From Sabellastarte sp. h YS-2021 (Eukaryota; Annelida; Polychaeta; Sabellida; Sabellidae), in NCBI GenBank assembly GCA_964017235.1, contig OZ024927.1:56239293-56303292 (forward strand): a stretch of DNA of 64,000 nt, given 5' to 3'. Under the pieces are notes generated by a model. The model was not told the origin of the DNA and did no database searches. It worked only from the letters and a program-made list of their open reading frames with translations. How positions within the stretch are numbered: position 1 is the first letter of the stretch; each line of letters starts with the position of its first letter. Both the position numbers and the translations under genes were made by a program. Shown piece by piece: positions 28,901 to 40,625 of this stretch.

Positions 28901-30766
28901 TCAGCTGAATTTATTCTCTGTGTCGTGTTCACTTAACAGTTCTTTCATTATGTTTTCATGGTCAGCTTCACTGTCATCAGATATTGTTATGGAGGTGGTC
29001 CTTAAGTTGAGGAACTGTTGCCTATTTTGTGCATGACCTCTGAACTCCATCATATTTACTTCCTTTGCAAGTTGATATGCAGCAGTTGCATTTTCAAGGG
29101 CCCTAACATTGTTACATTTTCTGTAGTAAAAGTCACACTTGGCAATCAACAGATGGACTTTAAGTATCTTTGGTATAGGAATTGTAGATTCCTCCAGCCT
29201 CTTTAAATACATCCCTGCACATTGAATATCATCTCTTGAAGGTACTAAAGTATCCATGCTTAACCCATTGTCTCCACATCGCAGTAACAGTATGGCAAGC
29301 CTACATAAGGCAAATCCACATCCAAAAGGGCCATCTTTTCCCCCATCTTCATTGAAATTGGCAAGAGCTTTCAACAAGCTTGTCTTGGCTGAGTTGAAGA
29401 GCATGTTGTATGCCCTTATTCCATTTGGGCTGCTCACATTAATAAGATCCATTTGTGAAGTTTTTCCTCGGCCATCATTCATGTAAAGCCAACCAGCAGC
29501 CCTCCCAGTGCAACCAATGGGATCTGTTTCAATCACCTGTTTTACATCTTCCAATGCAGAATCCAGTTTACTGAGTTTCTTTTGAGTTATGTACATCCTT
29601 GTCTTGGCTGTGTAAAGCTCAACTGTGAAGTATTTAGGGTTGCTTGTCTTTGGTACCAATACTAATCCACGCTTTATTTCTCTTTTTGCTTCATCCATTT
29701 TGTTACCAAACAGCCACCGACTGGCACTCAAGTATGCAAGCAGGCAAGACATATCTGCATTGTTAGAGTATTTGAGATCCAACTGTTCTGAAGCTCTTTC
29801 AAAGATGTCATATTTTCCCTGATTTATTAAAGAGCTCAGGTGATTAAAAGCAAGTGCAAGCTTTTTGTTTGGAAAGGTAAATGGTTTCAGTGAACCAGGA
29901 TTCAGTGAAATTGGATAACAGTGTGGCAAATCCATCGTCTTTCTCCCCATAATAAATCCAGTATGTGAAGCTTGTACATCTAATGGGGACTGACTGCTTC
30001 TATTTTTTTGCACTGATGCTTCAACATTGTCAGATTCATTTGGATTCACATGGGATTGTGTGGAGTGTGACACAGCAGCTGAATCAGCTTCATCCTTTGA
30101 AAAAGTCATGGTTGAAAGAGAATTTTCAAATTCATTCGTACTGGACATCCTTTCCTCAACAATGAACATGTACTTCTTTTCTAATGACTGGATAAGAATT
30201 AAAATAGCCTGCTCTGGGTTTCCTTTAGAGAGTATTGAAATAAGACATCTACATCTATCTTGACGTGTAACTTGTGTGTGAATTCTCTCACAGTCATCAT
30301 CACTGAGCAGATGATTTTGATACAGGTATGCTGTGATTTCCTTTGGTTCTACATTATTTAAAAGAAGACAACAACGTTTTCTGAGAAAGTCCATCAATGC
30401 ATTTGGTACCTCCTGATTCGTGATAAAGTCAAGACAGGTACATCTTGTTCTACTTTCAGCTTTGTTTAAAGAGTGATCGTTGCTGGATTGATTGTTTACA
30501 ATTTGGAGCTGATCACTGAGGTGAGTATAATTGGTTTCTTTTAAAGCTTTTCTGAAACACCCGTATGCAGTTGGACCTCTCCTTGGTAATAAGGATAATA
30601 ATGCCTGACATCTCTCCCTTCTTGTTTTTCCTTTATCAATTAATTCCATGTCATTTTCTGTGATAACCTCATCTTCATACAAATGTTCCAAAATGTCTCT
30701 AGGTTCAAGGTCATTAATGAGATTCACCTGGTGTGATCGGAGAGTGTCTTTCTCGGCTGCATCCAT
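28901..30766 (-). CDS. Double-CARD/TPR protein, paralogue B
   Basis: Also 621 residues in one coding exon, same domain order as A: CARD (about 8-90), CARD (about 124-204), Ser-rich linker (about 207-290), TPR-like helices (about 300-580), acidic tail (ENIMKELLSEHDTENK). Most residues in the CARD and TPR regions are the same as in A, while the linker is strongly different in sequence though similar in length, as expected of an unconstrained spacer. No frameshift, so B is likely functional. ATG 30766 follows a probable acceptor (GATTCAAAG on the minus strand). The homologous non-coding exon donor is at 32689-32694, giving an intron of about 1.9 kb that has gained repeats. Confidence 0.85.
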   Translation of the reverse strand: MDAAEKDTLRSHQVNLINDLEPRDILEHLYEDEVITENDMELIDKGKTRRERCQALLSLLPRRGPTAYGCFRKALKETNYTHLSDQLQIVNNQSSNDHSLNKAESRTRCTCLDFITNQEVPNALMDFLRKRCCLLLNNVEPKEITAYLYQNHLLSDDDCERIHTQVTRQDRCRCLISILSKGNPEQAILILIQSLEKKYMFIVEERMSSTNEFENSLSTMTFSKDEADSAAVSHSTQSHVNPNESDNVEASVQKNRSSQSPLDVQASHTGFIMGRKTMDLPHCYPISLNPGSLKPFTFPNKKLALAFNHLSSLINQGKYDIFERASEQLDLKYSNNADMSCLLAYLSASRWLFGNKMDEAKREIKRGLVLVPKTSNPKYFTVELYTAKTRMYITQKKLSKLDSALEDVKQVIETDPIGCTGRAAGWLYMNDGRGKTSQMDLINVSSPNGIRAYNMLFNSAKTSLLKALANFNEDGGKDGPFGCGFALCRLAILLLRCGDNGLSMDTLVPSRDDIQCAGMYLKRLEESTIPIPKILKVHLLIAKCDFYYRKCNNVRALENATAAYQLAKEVNMMEFRGHAQNRQQFLNLRTTSITISDDSEADHENIMKELLSEHDTENKFS

Positions 30767-30789
30767 CCTTCCTTTGAATCTAGAAAACT

Positions 30790-32688
30790 GTAACCATTAC
30801 TGTATTTTAAAGTTTCATAATTATACAGATTTATAAATTTTAAATCTAGAAAATCAGTATTATATTGGTGGAACAGATCACTTAGTGAGTGATTTTATGA
30901 AAATTGTTTAGTTGTTATTCATATTTTTTTATTCATAATTATGTATACTTGTAAAAGTTAAACATGACAAGTGTTGAAGTATTAGACAGTTACAAAATTA
31001 GCAGTGGTACCAAGTTTGATATAAAATGCAAAATATAATTAGCTGAATAAACATATAGTGAGTCACTGATCAAAATTTTACTTGGCTGAAACTGAGAAAA
31101 TTCTTCCACAATTTGAACTAAACTTTGTTTTTCTCTGGTGTTGGACCAGCTTCAAATTAAATAAAATGGGTTCATAATCAAATTTATTAGGCAGTCTTCT
31201 AATAGAGTGGTTTCATTCAAACTCTGAAGTTAGTCATGGTGATATATTGTCACCCACTTTATTCCATATCTCTATATAAGGAATAGGGTCTGGCAACAGA
31301 TTTCTAGCTTAGTATTTGTAAAAAGGAATCTCATCCTGTCACTCTGTTAAGGTGAAAGTATCTTCAACTTAAAGTCTGGAAATGGAATTTCAAGATGACA
31401 GTCATGTTTTTTCAAATGGCACCAATTTCAAAAGCAACCTAGCCCCTATGAAGTTCAAATTGATTGGTGGAAGTATCTTTGACTTAGAGTTCGGCAACCA
31501 AGATGTTGAAGAACAAATGCACCGGCTGGAACCAATTTCAAGCAACCTAGCCCAAGTTGTGTGCTATACCACCCTGTCAAAATTTCAAGTAGGTCGGCAG
31601 AATTGTCATCGAGTTTGATTCCAGGAAAAAAATGTTGACAGAGGGATAAACAAACAGATGCTCTGACTGGCACCATTTTTGAAAGCAAACTAGCCCAGTT
31701 GGTGTCCTACCACCCTTGTCAAACTTCAAATCAATCAGCAGAAGCGTCTTTGAGTTGAGGGACAGATATGGGACACATCAAACTGCCCAAAAATACAAAT
31801 AATAAGAAAGTGAAACATAAATTCCACATTGGGGACAAGGAAAACTTCCTATATCAGCATATAACTATATTTAGGTAGAATTTACATGATTTTTTTTATA
31901 TTTCTAAGATAATAAGTAAGTTTAAGAAGGTCAAAGAAATATATTTCAAAACTTTTACAAAATCATCTAATTCTTGTGTGACCCATTTCAGTAGATATCT
32001 GCAGTGCTCGGGTCATGAGGAATATCAAAATGAAGTGAAACAAGGCCAAAAAATTTTTTTTAGTCTACTAGCGTAAGCCGCAAAGCCATCAGGCATGAGT
32101 AGTGCACTAAAGCAATCAGCCAGTACTAACGTAGCCCCCTGCCACTTAACTTCAGTGAAGAGACAGATACTCATTATGCTATGCCACAATTTATGAAAGT
32201 CCGCGGACAAAAAAAATGAAAAGGTGATCTCTGGAAGCGCGAGCCTCGCTACACCTCGTGCTTAAAAGTTATAACAGAGCAATCAGATTTGACTTTGGAT
32301 TGCATAGAAATGCACCAGTCTTAGGTTGCCAAGGTGATATGGGTGGAGCACTTCCAAAGTATAGATCCTCATGAAAAAACAAGGCCACTGCCGCAGCAGT
32401 TATCTCCCACCTTATTATATGTCATACAAACATAAAGAAATTATTAAATTTTGTGGATAATCTCTGGAATTATAGAAATATTTTCTATGTAAACTTAGTA
32501 TTGTAAAGAAGAATATGCGAATTGATATAAAAACAATTTACAATAACACTGTCTTGTCACTTCAACTTGTCCAATAGTGACTTACAAGCCCACTAGGGAC
32601 TCGGTATCTTAATAACTAACGATATCTTGTATTATATCAATTATTGTATACTATGCCACTTAAAAAATAAAGAATGTCAATAAGAAAA
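30790..32688 (-). other. 5'-UTR intron of gene B, repeat-filled
   Basis: The first about 330 bp match gene A's intron (landmark TTTGATATA). The rest is inserted DNA, including a decayed satellite. No coding sequence. Confidence 0.5.
31380..31800. repeat. Decayed relatives of the 15.3-kb satellite
   Basis: Three degenerate units carry the same order of motifs (ACCAATTTCAAAAGCAACC, CCCTGTCAAAATTTCAA, TTTGACTTAGAGTTCGG) with many changes. Confidence 0.7.
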
Positions 32689-32694
32689 GCTTAC

Positions 32695-33030
32695 TTGCAT
32701 AAAATCCTGAGAATAAATATCCCAATGTGTAAATGTGCAATATAAATTATGAGTTGTGAATATCTTACTTAAAACTCACATATGGATATAATACAATACT
32801 GTATCAGAAAATGTATGTAGATCAAAGAAGGTTTTCTCAACTGAATCACTTTTTCATCTGATGTCATTATAAAGAGAATATAGCTTAGGCGAGGATGTTT
32901 TCATAAACTGAGCCTGGGACCAGCACAAACAAGACATGTGGGAAAACCACGAAGTGTATATTTAGAAATCAAGTGGATTTCGGCCGTGGAGTCATTTAGA
33001 ATGCGTTTAACCACAGGTGATTTATCATTG
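32695..33030 (-). other. Probable 5' non-coding exon and promoter region of gene B
   Basis: Homologous to 22250-22540 in front of gene A, including the splice donor (GCAA/GTAAGC on the minus strand) and the block GTGTATATTTAG. Confidence 0.55.
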
Positions 33031-33185
33031 GCAGAGTACAAAAACGGAAAAACCAATGGATTTATATTCCTGCGTTAAATGTTTGGAAATTTCAACTGTA
33101 TGATTCAAAATATCTTGGAGATTTTCCTATTTGTTGACACCAATAAACAACTGTCAGTTCTTATTGTAACGAAGCTTTTTTGTCC

Positions 33186-34777
33186 TACGGAAGCCTATAA
33201 GGGTCAATTACGACTTATGAAATTTTTTTAAAACAACAACTCCTAAGTCGTAATTACGACTAACTATCTCGTAATTACCACTTACATAAGTCGTAATTAT
33301 GACTTACTAAGTTGTAATTACGACTTATGAATTTTTTTTAAACAAAAAACAACTCCTAAGTCGTAATTACGACTTACTATCTCGTAATTACCACTTGCAT
33401 AAGTCGTAATTACGACTTACTAAGTCGTAATTACATGAATTTTTTTTGAAACCAAAAAACAAGAAATCATAAGTCATAATTATGACTTACACAAGTCGTA
33501 ATTGCGAGATAATAAGTAGTAATTACGATTTATGAATTTTTTTTTAAATGAAAAACAACAAAATTGTCTTGAAATTATAACTTAAGACTGGGTCACATTG
33601 GGACGATTTTAAAACAACAATGGAGGTAGCTAATGCAGAACAAACAATATTCCTTTATAACACCAATCTATGTTAGTAGAGGATGTGGTGTTTGCTCAAA
33701 GCTAAAGCTGTAGGTTGGGCATGATCTCCCTTGGTTCACACTTGCCTGGTGCACTGTTAATCTGGGTTCAAGCCTGAGTCAGGGAGATACTCAGAGTCTC
33801 GGATGATCACTATAAGGGAGGTCCCGTGTCATTGGGCCCTATCCCCAGAGGCACATAAAAGAACCTTGGAGATGATAATTTAGTCATCTCCAAACCTCTG
33901 TCTCTATTGTAAATGTGAGTATGACCCTGAGCAGTTGATGTGGATGTTAAACAACTAAATATCTTTAACTGAGTTGGGCATGACTGCCAGGACAAGGCCA
34001 CAGCGCCTAGCTGACCATAAAATCTTTTGCTACATATACTCAAGATTGGAAAGTTGCTCTGACTTCAACCCAAGTAGCCAGTACTACCAGCCTACAGAAC
34101 ACTGACTAATAACATTCAGTTAGAGCCAATGACATTAAACAACTAGCTTACACTCTCAATATTGCGTACTGGGTGTAGCCTGTTAGTAACTGGTCATAGA
34201 GCCACATGGACTTCAATATTGCCCGACCTAATTTTCCTTGCTTAGGCTAAAGTGGGTGTTCCATAGTACTATCTTTTCCAGTGGCATGCCCACAACCCTA
34301 GAATGTTGTTTATTTTTGGGCGAGGGTTGTGGGTAACTTGTAGAGTGTAGGGTTGTTCTGTGTCTTGGCTTGCTGTGAAAAAAATTACACATCTTTGATA
34401 TTTGCACAGGCTGCCTACACCTTTTGGTAAAAAACAATAGAACATCTATTTTAAACTATGCCCAATAGAGTTAAAAAGTCTCAAACTGGTCTAACAAAAC
34501 TGTAATCAAGTGTACTCTCTAGGACAACCTACTCTTTTGATTTGAGATTGTTGCACACTCACAAGGTAAATTTGTCCTAATGTGACCAGGGCTATATGAA
34601 AATAACTTTACTTACTAAGTCGTAATTACGACTTAGTAAGTCATAATTACGAGATAATATAAGTCGTAATTATGAGATAATATTGTGGTTTTTGGTTTAA
34701 AAAAAATTTCATAAGTCTTGTGTAAGTCGTAATTACGACTTAATTTTTTTTTAACATGACCCTTATAGGCTTCCGTA
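33186..34777. mobile_element. Non-autonomous DNA transposon with 21-bp TIRs, TTGTCC target duplication and palindrome arrays
   Basis: The ends are perfect 21-bp inverted repeats (TACGGAAGCC...AAGGGTCA at 33186-33206 and its reverse complement at 34757-34777). Both are directly flanked by TTGTCC (33180-33185 and 34778-34783), a clean 6-bp target-site duplication. Inside each end lie several copies of the perfect 18-bp palindrome AAGTCGTAATTACGACTT, separated by A/T runs (33206-33545 and 34610-34750). The middle holds a SINE-like segment and no transposase ORF. A 6-bp duplication occurs in several superfamilies; the autonomous partner cannot be named from this sequence. Confidence 0.88.
33710..33965 (+). 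mobile_element. Probable tRNA-derived SINE nested in the 1.6-kb transposon
   Basis: A B-box-like GGGTTCAAGCC at about 33764, a body rich in GGTCCCGTGTCATTGGGCCC, and a tail GGATGTTAAACAACTAAAT typical of invertebrate SINE 3' ends. The A box is weak. Confidence 0.5.
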
Positions 34778-34783
34778 TTGTCC

Positions 34784-35452
34784 ACTTATATGCAAGTGTA
34801 ACATAAATGCACTGATAAAAATATATATCAATGAACAAACATTATTCACCGTAAAACTAATTAATCAAACCTGTGGATATCACAATTAGGGCACACATGA
34901 AAATGTCACATACACCAATGGTGAGTAAACAGCGAACAACTGAGTTTTTCTCTTCTACAAGTTTACATGAAAACATTCTGAAATCAATGACGCACTGCAA
35001 TGTATTTTAAAATGGTGTAGACCATTTCTCAAACCATATATATCTATCGTATTGTATTTTATGTAACAGAGGGTAAGTACCTCTGTATGTCAGTCCCCCA
35101 AAGTAGGATGCCATAAGACAATCATACACCAGTCAGAGGGTACCATGAAATTTATTAATGCATTAACAATATTCACATTGAAAATACAATGCTAATACTA
35201 CTAAATTATTTACATGTAACAGAAAATACACAAAAATCCAATACTGTTACACAGTTAACCAAACATATGTACATTTCACAAACGAATAACAGAAGTCCAG
35301 TTATTACAGCAATTTAAGACAAATAAATTCATAAATTAATTAAGTGAATGTCACCTTAAGTTAAGTTCACCCAAATACACAGTGTCTTAAATCAGAAGTA
35401 ACAATCCGATAGGTGACCAGTTAAATTTACCAAGAAACAGTTTATACTGAAC
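34784..35452. other. Intergenic, no gene recognised
   Basis: AT-rich sequence without coding or repeat signal that I can support. Confidence 0.4.
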
Positions 35453-35475
35453 TAGACTTTCACCAAGTACTGAAC

Positions 35476-35681
35476 TAGACTTTCACCAAGTCCTTTTGTT
35501 TTTTGTGTAATATATGGGTACTGTATGACTTTTGGAGAAACAGCCAGCCCTGACATTTTCAGAGATTATCCCCCTTTACCCCAGAATGCTGGAGGTATAA
35601 TGAACTCCTGTAAGTTTCCAAATTAAATTTAACTGTTTAAGTCAATGACGGATACTAATACCAAGACTTGGAGCAAGTCTA
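35476..35681 (-). mobile_element. TAGACTT-family MITE, copy 1 (reverse)
   Basis: Begins TAGACTTTCACCAAGTCC and ends CTTGGAGCAAGTCTA; it is the reverse complement of copies 2 and 3. Eight-base flanks TACTGAAC and CACTGCAC agree at 6 of 8. The 3' terminal 17 bp are duplicated just outside (35453-35469). Confidence 0.75.
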
Positions 35682-35773
35682 ACACTGCACACAAAAAAAA
35701 AAAACCAAAAAAAAAAAAACAAACAAAAAAACCAAACAAAACAAAAACACAACAATTTGAACACAAATTACCC
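35682..35773. repeat. A-rich tract between two MITE copies
   Basis: AAAACC/AAAC-rich sequence. Confidence 0.8.
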
Positions 35774-35965
35774 TAGACTTGCTCCAAGTCTTTGAATTTC
35801 TCATCCCACCAAATCTAACACACATGAAATCATTATGCATCCACTTGAAGAGGGAAAAATCCTTCTCTATGCTGAAATACAAATTTTGTCAGCCCCACAG
35901 TCTGGTAAAAAAGTCGTACAGTCCTCCTATAATACCTAAGACAAAAGGACTTAAAGATAGTCTAA
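35774..35965 (+). mobile_element. TAGACTT-family MITE, copy 2
   Basis: TAGACTTGCTCCAAGTC to GATAGTCTAA; flanks AATTACCC and AAATACCC agree at 7 of 8 bases. With copy 1 it forms an inverted pair around the A-rich tract. Confidence 0.8.
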
Positions 35966-37086
35966 AAATACCCAAATTATGAACCTATAATAATAATAAA
36001 ACTAAAAACTATCATAAAACTATAATAATAATAATAGGATAAAGATTATACAAGTACATAATGAAAAATCCCTCGTTACCAGTTAAATTACAAAGACTTA
36101 AACTGAACCAACAAGTTTCATGTTGACATGCTTTACCTCCAAATTATCAAACGCTAACAGAGGGCCAGATGTGATGACTCTGCAAGTATATTAAGACTAG
36201 AGAAATGCAATAGTATATATTAAAAATATAAAAGCTTACAGGATAAAATGTTTTAGCCACGGTACTGCTGAGGTTGAACAATGTGATTACAAACACAAAT
36301 CTAACTGTATAACTCACAGTAGACATGAATTATGCAACAGACACTAAAATCATAAAATATAATATAAAACACTAAAAACTTAAAACACGCCAGTTAACAA
36401 TAAAATTGTCTCTCCACTGTTCAACACTTAACATGGCATGTTCATTAATTGGATTTAAAGTTAATGAATCACAGCAGAACAAAGCCTCAATGAAGTGGAG
36501 ACTGTCTATAACTACAGTGATACATTCGAAACCCACAGAGCCAGATAGCAATCAAACCAAGGGGAGGTTGGGTTTTGGGCAAAGTTTTCAGTTACTGTTC
36601 ACAGTTCTGACTCTTCTCACATTATGACCAGACTGACCCCAATTTTACACGGTTTCCCTCCCTAATTCATTACCACCCCCCCCCCCCCCCCCCCCCCCCC
36701 ACCACCACCCCTTATTTGTATTTGCTTGTGAACAGACTACTGCCTGTACCACATGTACTTTCAGATTGCCAGGAGTAAAATGGTTGATATAGATTGTGCT
36801 CATTTCATCTGGGAGGCCTACAATATTTGGCCCTTTGTGGCCTTTGGTCTTGTGCCTAGGATCTGCTCTCTTCAGGACTCACTATAGAGAGGATTAGTGT
36901 TACGTTTTGGCCATCAAAACCTTAAACGCAAACGTATTTACGTCAGCATTAGATGTGTATCAGATGACTTTTAAGGTTTGGGGGACAATTATGTTACATT
37001 TTATACGTAAAGGCTGGCTTATTTACGTTCACTCACCCCTATCTATTTTATTTAAAAACTACACACTACAAATAAATATGTCACAA
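35966..37086. other. Intergenic with poly-C run, no gene recognised
   Basis: Contains a C tract of about 24 bp at 36677-36700 followed by ACCACCACC. Confidence 0.4.
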
Positions 37087-38425
37087 CCCAGCAGGCACAG
37101 GTCCAATTCTTGACATCATGTTTTGGTCATGTTAGTATATGACATCAAGTAACTATCACTCGGACATGATTTAAGGTGGTCACGTCATCTGACACAAATC
37201 TGACATCCAGTTTATGTGACATGACATGACTTTATGTCAATAACATACCTACAATATCAACTAGATGACAAAATGATAACCAGACCTAATGTGATTGTAT
37301 TATCCTATTCAATGACATAAAATTGACACCATCCCAACATGACTTTTTGTAGTCATGTCAAATGATGAAAATATGATGTTCGAATAATATGATGTGACCT
37401 GATATTCTACTCGGGCATTGTTTCTGACATCTTAATGATATTAATATGATGTCACTTTGTTAAAACATTTCAAGTGGAGTGTCATCATATCATTTGAGAT
37501 CGGATTAACATCAGTATTCTATAAAATTATATCATTTTTAGGAATATTACAGATGTAATATCATCCTGTACACCAGCCAGGGTCATATTAGGACAGGCCC
37601 TCAGCTTTTTCACATGAGTAGGGTCAAACCTAGGCAGAGGTGACAACCTTTGATTAGATGCTGAACCTACTAACTTGGCCTCTAGTCTCTGTGATGTTGC
37701 TTTGACAAAAATAATTAAGTTTTGGTACAGACAAAACAATTATGTTTAAAACTAACTAAAATGCTGTGTGACAGCAAAAATTTACAAGAAATATGTTGTT
37801 TTGTAAACAAATGTATACTTTAGTGTTTGCAACCAAGCCAAAGATTGAATAAATAAAGATAAAAGTTCAGAAAAAGGGCTTCTAATATTCAAACTTTTGT
37901 ACCCATAATTTGTATCTTTACAAATGGTATAAATTTTTGAACTGGTTCCCATTGAACATTAATTATTTTCTCCCATGGAATAATCTTTATAGTACATGGA
38001 AATCAGTTGAGGCTGTGTCAGGTAAGTGTACACAAATGGTAGTTAATGTAATGTGATATTAACTGTGAAAACAAAATGTTATTAACCAATATTTTTATTA
38101 CTGAAAATTAGTTTCAGCACTTGTGAAATGATGTCAATCAGATTTTTATATCAGTACATCAAATTGATGTCAGTTTCTGATGTCACATAGACATGAAGTC
38201 AGTCCAAATTGGGCGATCATACTGATGTCTTATGCTGATATCAAATTTATATCGGCTACTAGATGTCATTTTTATGGCTTTTGGAGATGTCAAATAGACT
38301 AGGCTACTAAAGATCTGTTTGACATTTAACATATGATGTCATTTCGAATTTCAAATAAGCATCAGTTTCTGATGTCTTGCCCAGTGTCTTTTTGATTTCT
38401 TTTTGATATCCTATTGCCTGCTGGG
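37087..38425. mobile_element. Transposon-like repeat with CCCAGCAGGCA inverted ends and ATGATGTCA-rich interior
   Basis: CCCAGCAGGCA at 37087-37097 is matched by TGCCTGCTGGG at 38415-38425. Next to each end (37110-37520 and 38100-38380) the sequence is made of many degenerate TGATGTCA/TGACATCA words. A minus-strand SINE is nested at 37548-37696. No ORF and no convincing target duplication. Confidence 0.7.
37548..37696 (-). mobile_element. tRNA-derived SINE, minus strand
   Basis: Its reverse complement aligns with the 25841-25985 SINE (GCATCTAATCA, GGTTTGACCC, GGCCTGTCCTAATATGACCC). Confidence 0.8.
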
Positions 38426-38962
38426 AACCCCATAGGCAGATAAATATGTACACCACGTTTTGGTAAGGTTTCACTTCATTATATTTTCCCATATGAATAT
38501 CAGAGGTCTGTTTACAAACGATGCTTCTTTTTTATCACATCAAAGAAACTACATTGACCTGCACTCTTTCATATGGACGTATTGCTAAACCCTTATTTAA
38601 CAAACGTATCCTCTTCAAACTTAACGTATCTCTTACGGAAATTATTTTACGTTAGGTAGCTGTCAAATGCATCACTAAACCTCTCTATATTGTGTGTAAT
38701 AACGTCTCAGTATCATTTACTTATGCCCCCTTCTCATCTCGGCGGTAGTGTAAGGCGGCCATTTGCGGTCGAATTTTGTGTTTTTTCTTCTAAAATGGAG
38801 TGAGAAATGTAGTGAATGGTTCAGTTTCGATGACGCCTATTGTCCTTGTACAGTCGAGTATAATTGCCTCCCATCCCTAACAGTAAAGTCATTGAGTCCC
38901 AGTAGGTCTGCTGTATTGACGAGAAACCGAGACTCAGTCTTGTGTTTCCTTCTATGACTATG

Positions 38963-39150
38963 TAGACTTGCTAAAAGTCTTTGTATTTCTCATTCCAGCA
39001 AATCTGACAAGACTGACATACATGAAATCATTATGAACCCACTTGAGTAAAAGAAGCTTCTGTCTAGAGAAATACAGCCCCACATTCTGGTAAAAAAGTC
39101 ATTCAGTCCTCATATAATACCTTAGACAAAGGGACTTGATGAAAGTCTAA
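38963..39150 (+). mobile_element. TAGACTT-family MITE, copy 3, with perfect 8-bp target duplication
   Basis: TAGACTTGCTAAAAGTC to GATGAAAGTCTAA, flanked on both sides by TGACTATG (38955-38962, 39151-39158). The 8-bp duplication suggests a hAT-type mobilising transposase. Confidence 0.85.
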
Positions 39151-39158
39151 TGACTATG

Positions 39159-40600
39159 ATATATGTTTTCAAGGCGGAAATTCACGGAAAAAGACTACCT
39201 TGATTGCGGAAAATATACAACAAAGTTCAGCTTTACCTTGGTGTGATGTCAGAAGCGATTTTTAAATGACTATAGACGGATGTTTTGAACATAACCAAAA
39301 TTTCCATGGCAATGACAAATGCAATGAAGGTAGCTAAAGGTAGAAGGCGGAAGTACAAGATTTAAAGAAGATGTTAGGAAGGTTGGAGACCTTGGCTTTA
39401 TAACCGTCATTTGTCGCCTATTGAAAACGTGTATATGAGAAGGGGACTTTCCTCTTAGGAGTTCTTCCTGAGGCGGAGTCCAGCGTCTACAAGAGCTAGT
39501 GATCTATGTGTGCTGTCATTATGAGTGCATGCAGTCAGTCTCTCAGTATATTGTATATATTAATTGACTTTAAATGATCTTGTACATGACTGTTATAATC
39601 ACAGCTTGTACATATTTGCCCTTATCATTTACATGCGTATATTTAGTATTTTATTCTTTTATCTATCTAGTCTCTGGTACAGTTATGATTCCCTCATACT
39701 TGCATTGCTCGGCTGCTTGAAGTCAGTGACAGCCATTACTGTTGTAACTTATATCAATAACTGCTTCATTTAAATTCCATTTATAGTATTGTAACTCAGC
39801 TTTTGCAATTTCATTTACTCTTCTAACTATGTATGCACATAATGTAATTGTTGTGTCCATTACGTCAGTGTGATCTACAAGTTGGTATTGTTATTTAGGG
39901 ACCGTAAGGCTCTGACAATTAGGTGTACATAATGTCCAGCTTGGGCCAGCATTTCACCGGCTATGTCACTGTGTTTTTATCCAACTTTTGCTCTCCACTT
40001 CTTTATATCTTGGATCTTAATTCCTGGCTGTAAGACTTTTGGTTTGAATTTTTCTGCATTTTTGTGCATAATTTTTCTCAATAATATGCTTACTTGTGTT
40101 AATATCAAATTTCTATGGTTTACATACAACACCCACTTTCCTCCACCTTTCTCCCAAGTCAATAATCCCAGTGAAATATTCCTGGCTTGTACCACCTCAC
40201 TTAACCGGGCTTTTGGCCATGGTTCAGGGCTTTGCCCTCTAGCTGTCTTTAGTTTGACCTTTTATTTTCTCCAAGGTCATAGTAAATTGTGTTTTATTTG
40301 TGTTGGTGCTCCCTGGGGTCTGTGAAATAATTAACTTCCTTATTCAAACAGATATACGCAGTTCTATTCTAGTTATAATATCACGCAATAAGATCTGTAA
40401 TTTAACAAAAGAGAGGGAAATTTATTTCCAGAACGTGACGTCACACTGTAACCCCCCCCCCCCCCCCCCCCCCCCCCGTATGACGTTTAAAGTAAACTGG
40501 ATGACGTAATCTTGTTTTTAAAACAAGTGTTTCTGAAACGTCATCAAACTACACAGAACGCAATGTAAAAGGTCAATATATTTGACATCTTCACCCTTCT
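39159..40600. other. Upstream region of the HSF-like gene
   Basis: No convincing gene. A poly-C tract lies at about 40452-40477, and a reversed CCAAT (GGGATTGGTTGAAAG) lies about 30 bp before the HSF start codon. A 120-codon ORF at 39963-40325 has no recognisable domain. Confidence 0.4.
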
Positions 40601-40625
40601 TGTCGGGATTGGTTGAAAGTTATAA

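Noticed and set aside
39963..40325. 120-codon ORF upstream of the HSF gene
   Set aside because: Hydrophobic translation of T-rich DNA, no family resemblance and no repeat or splice support.
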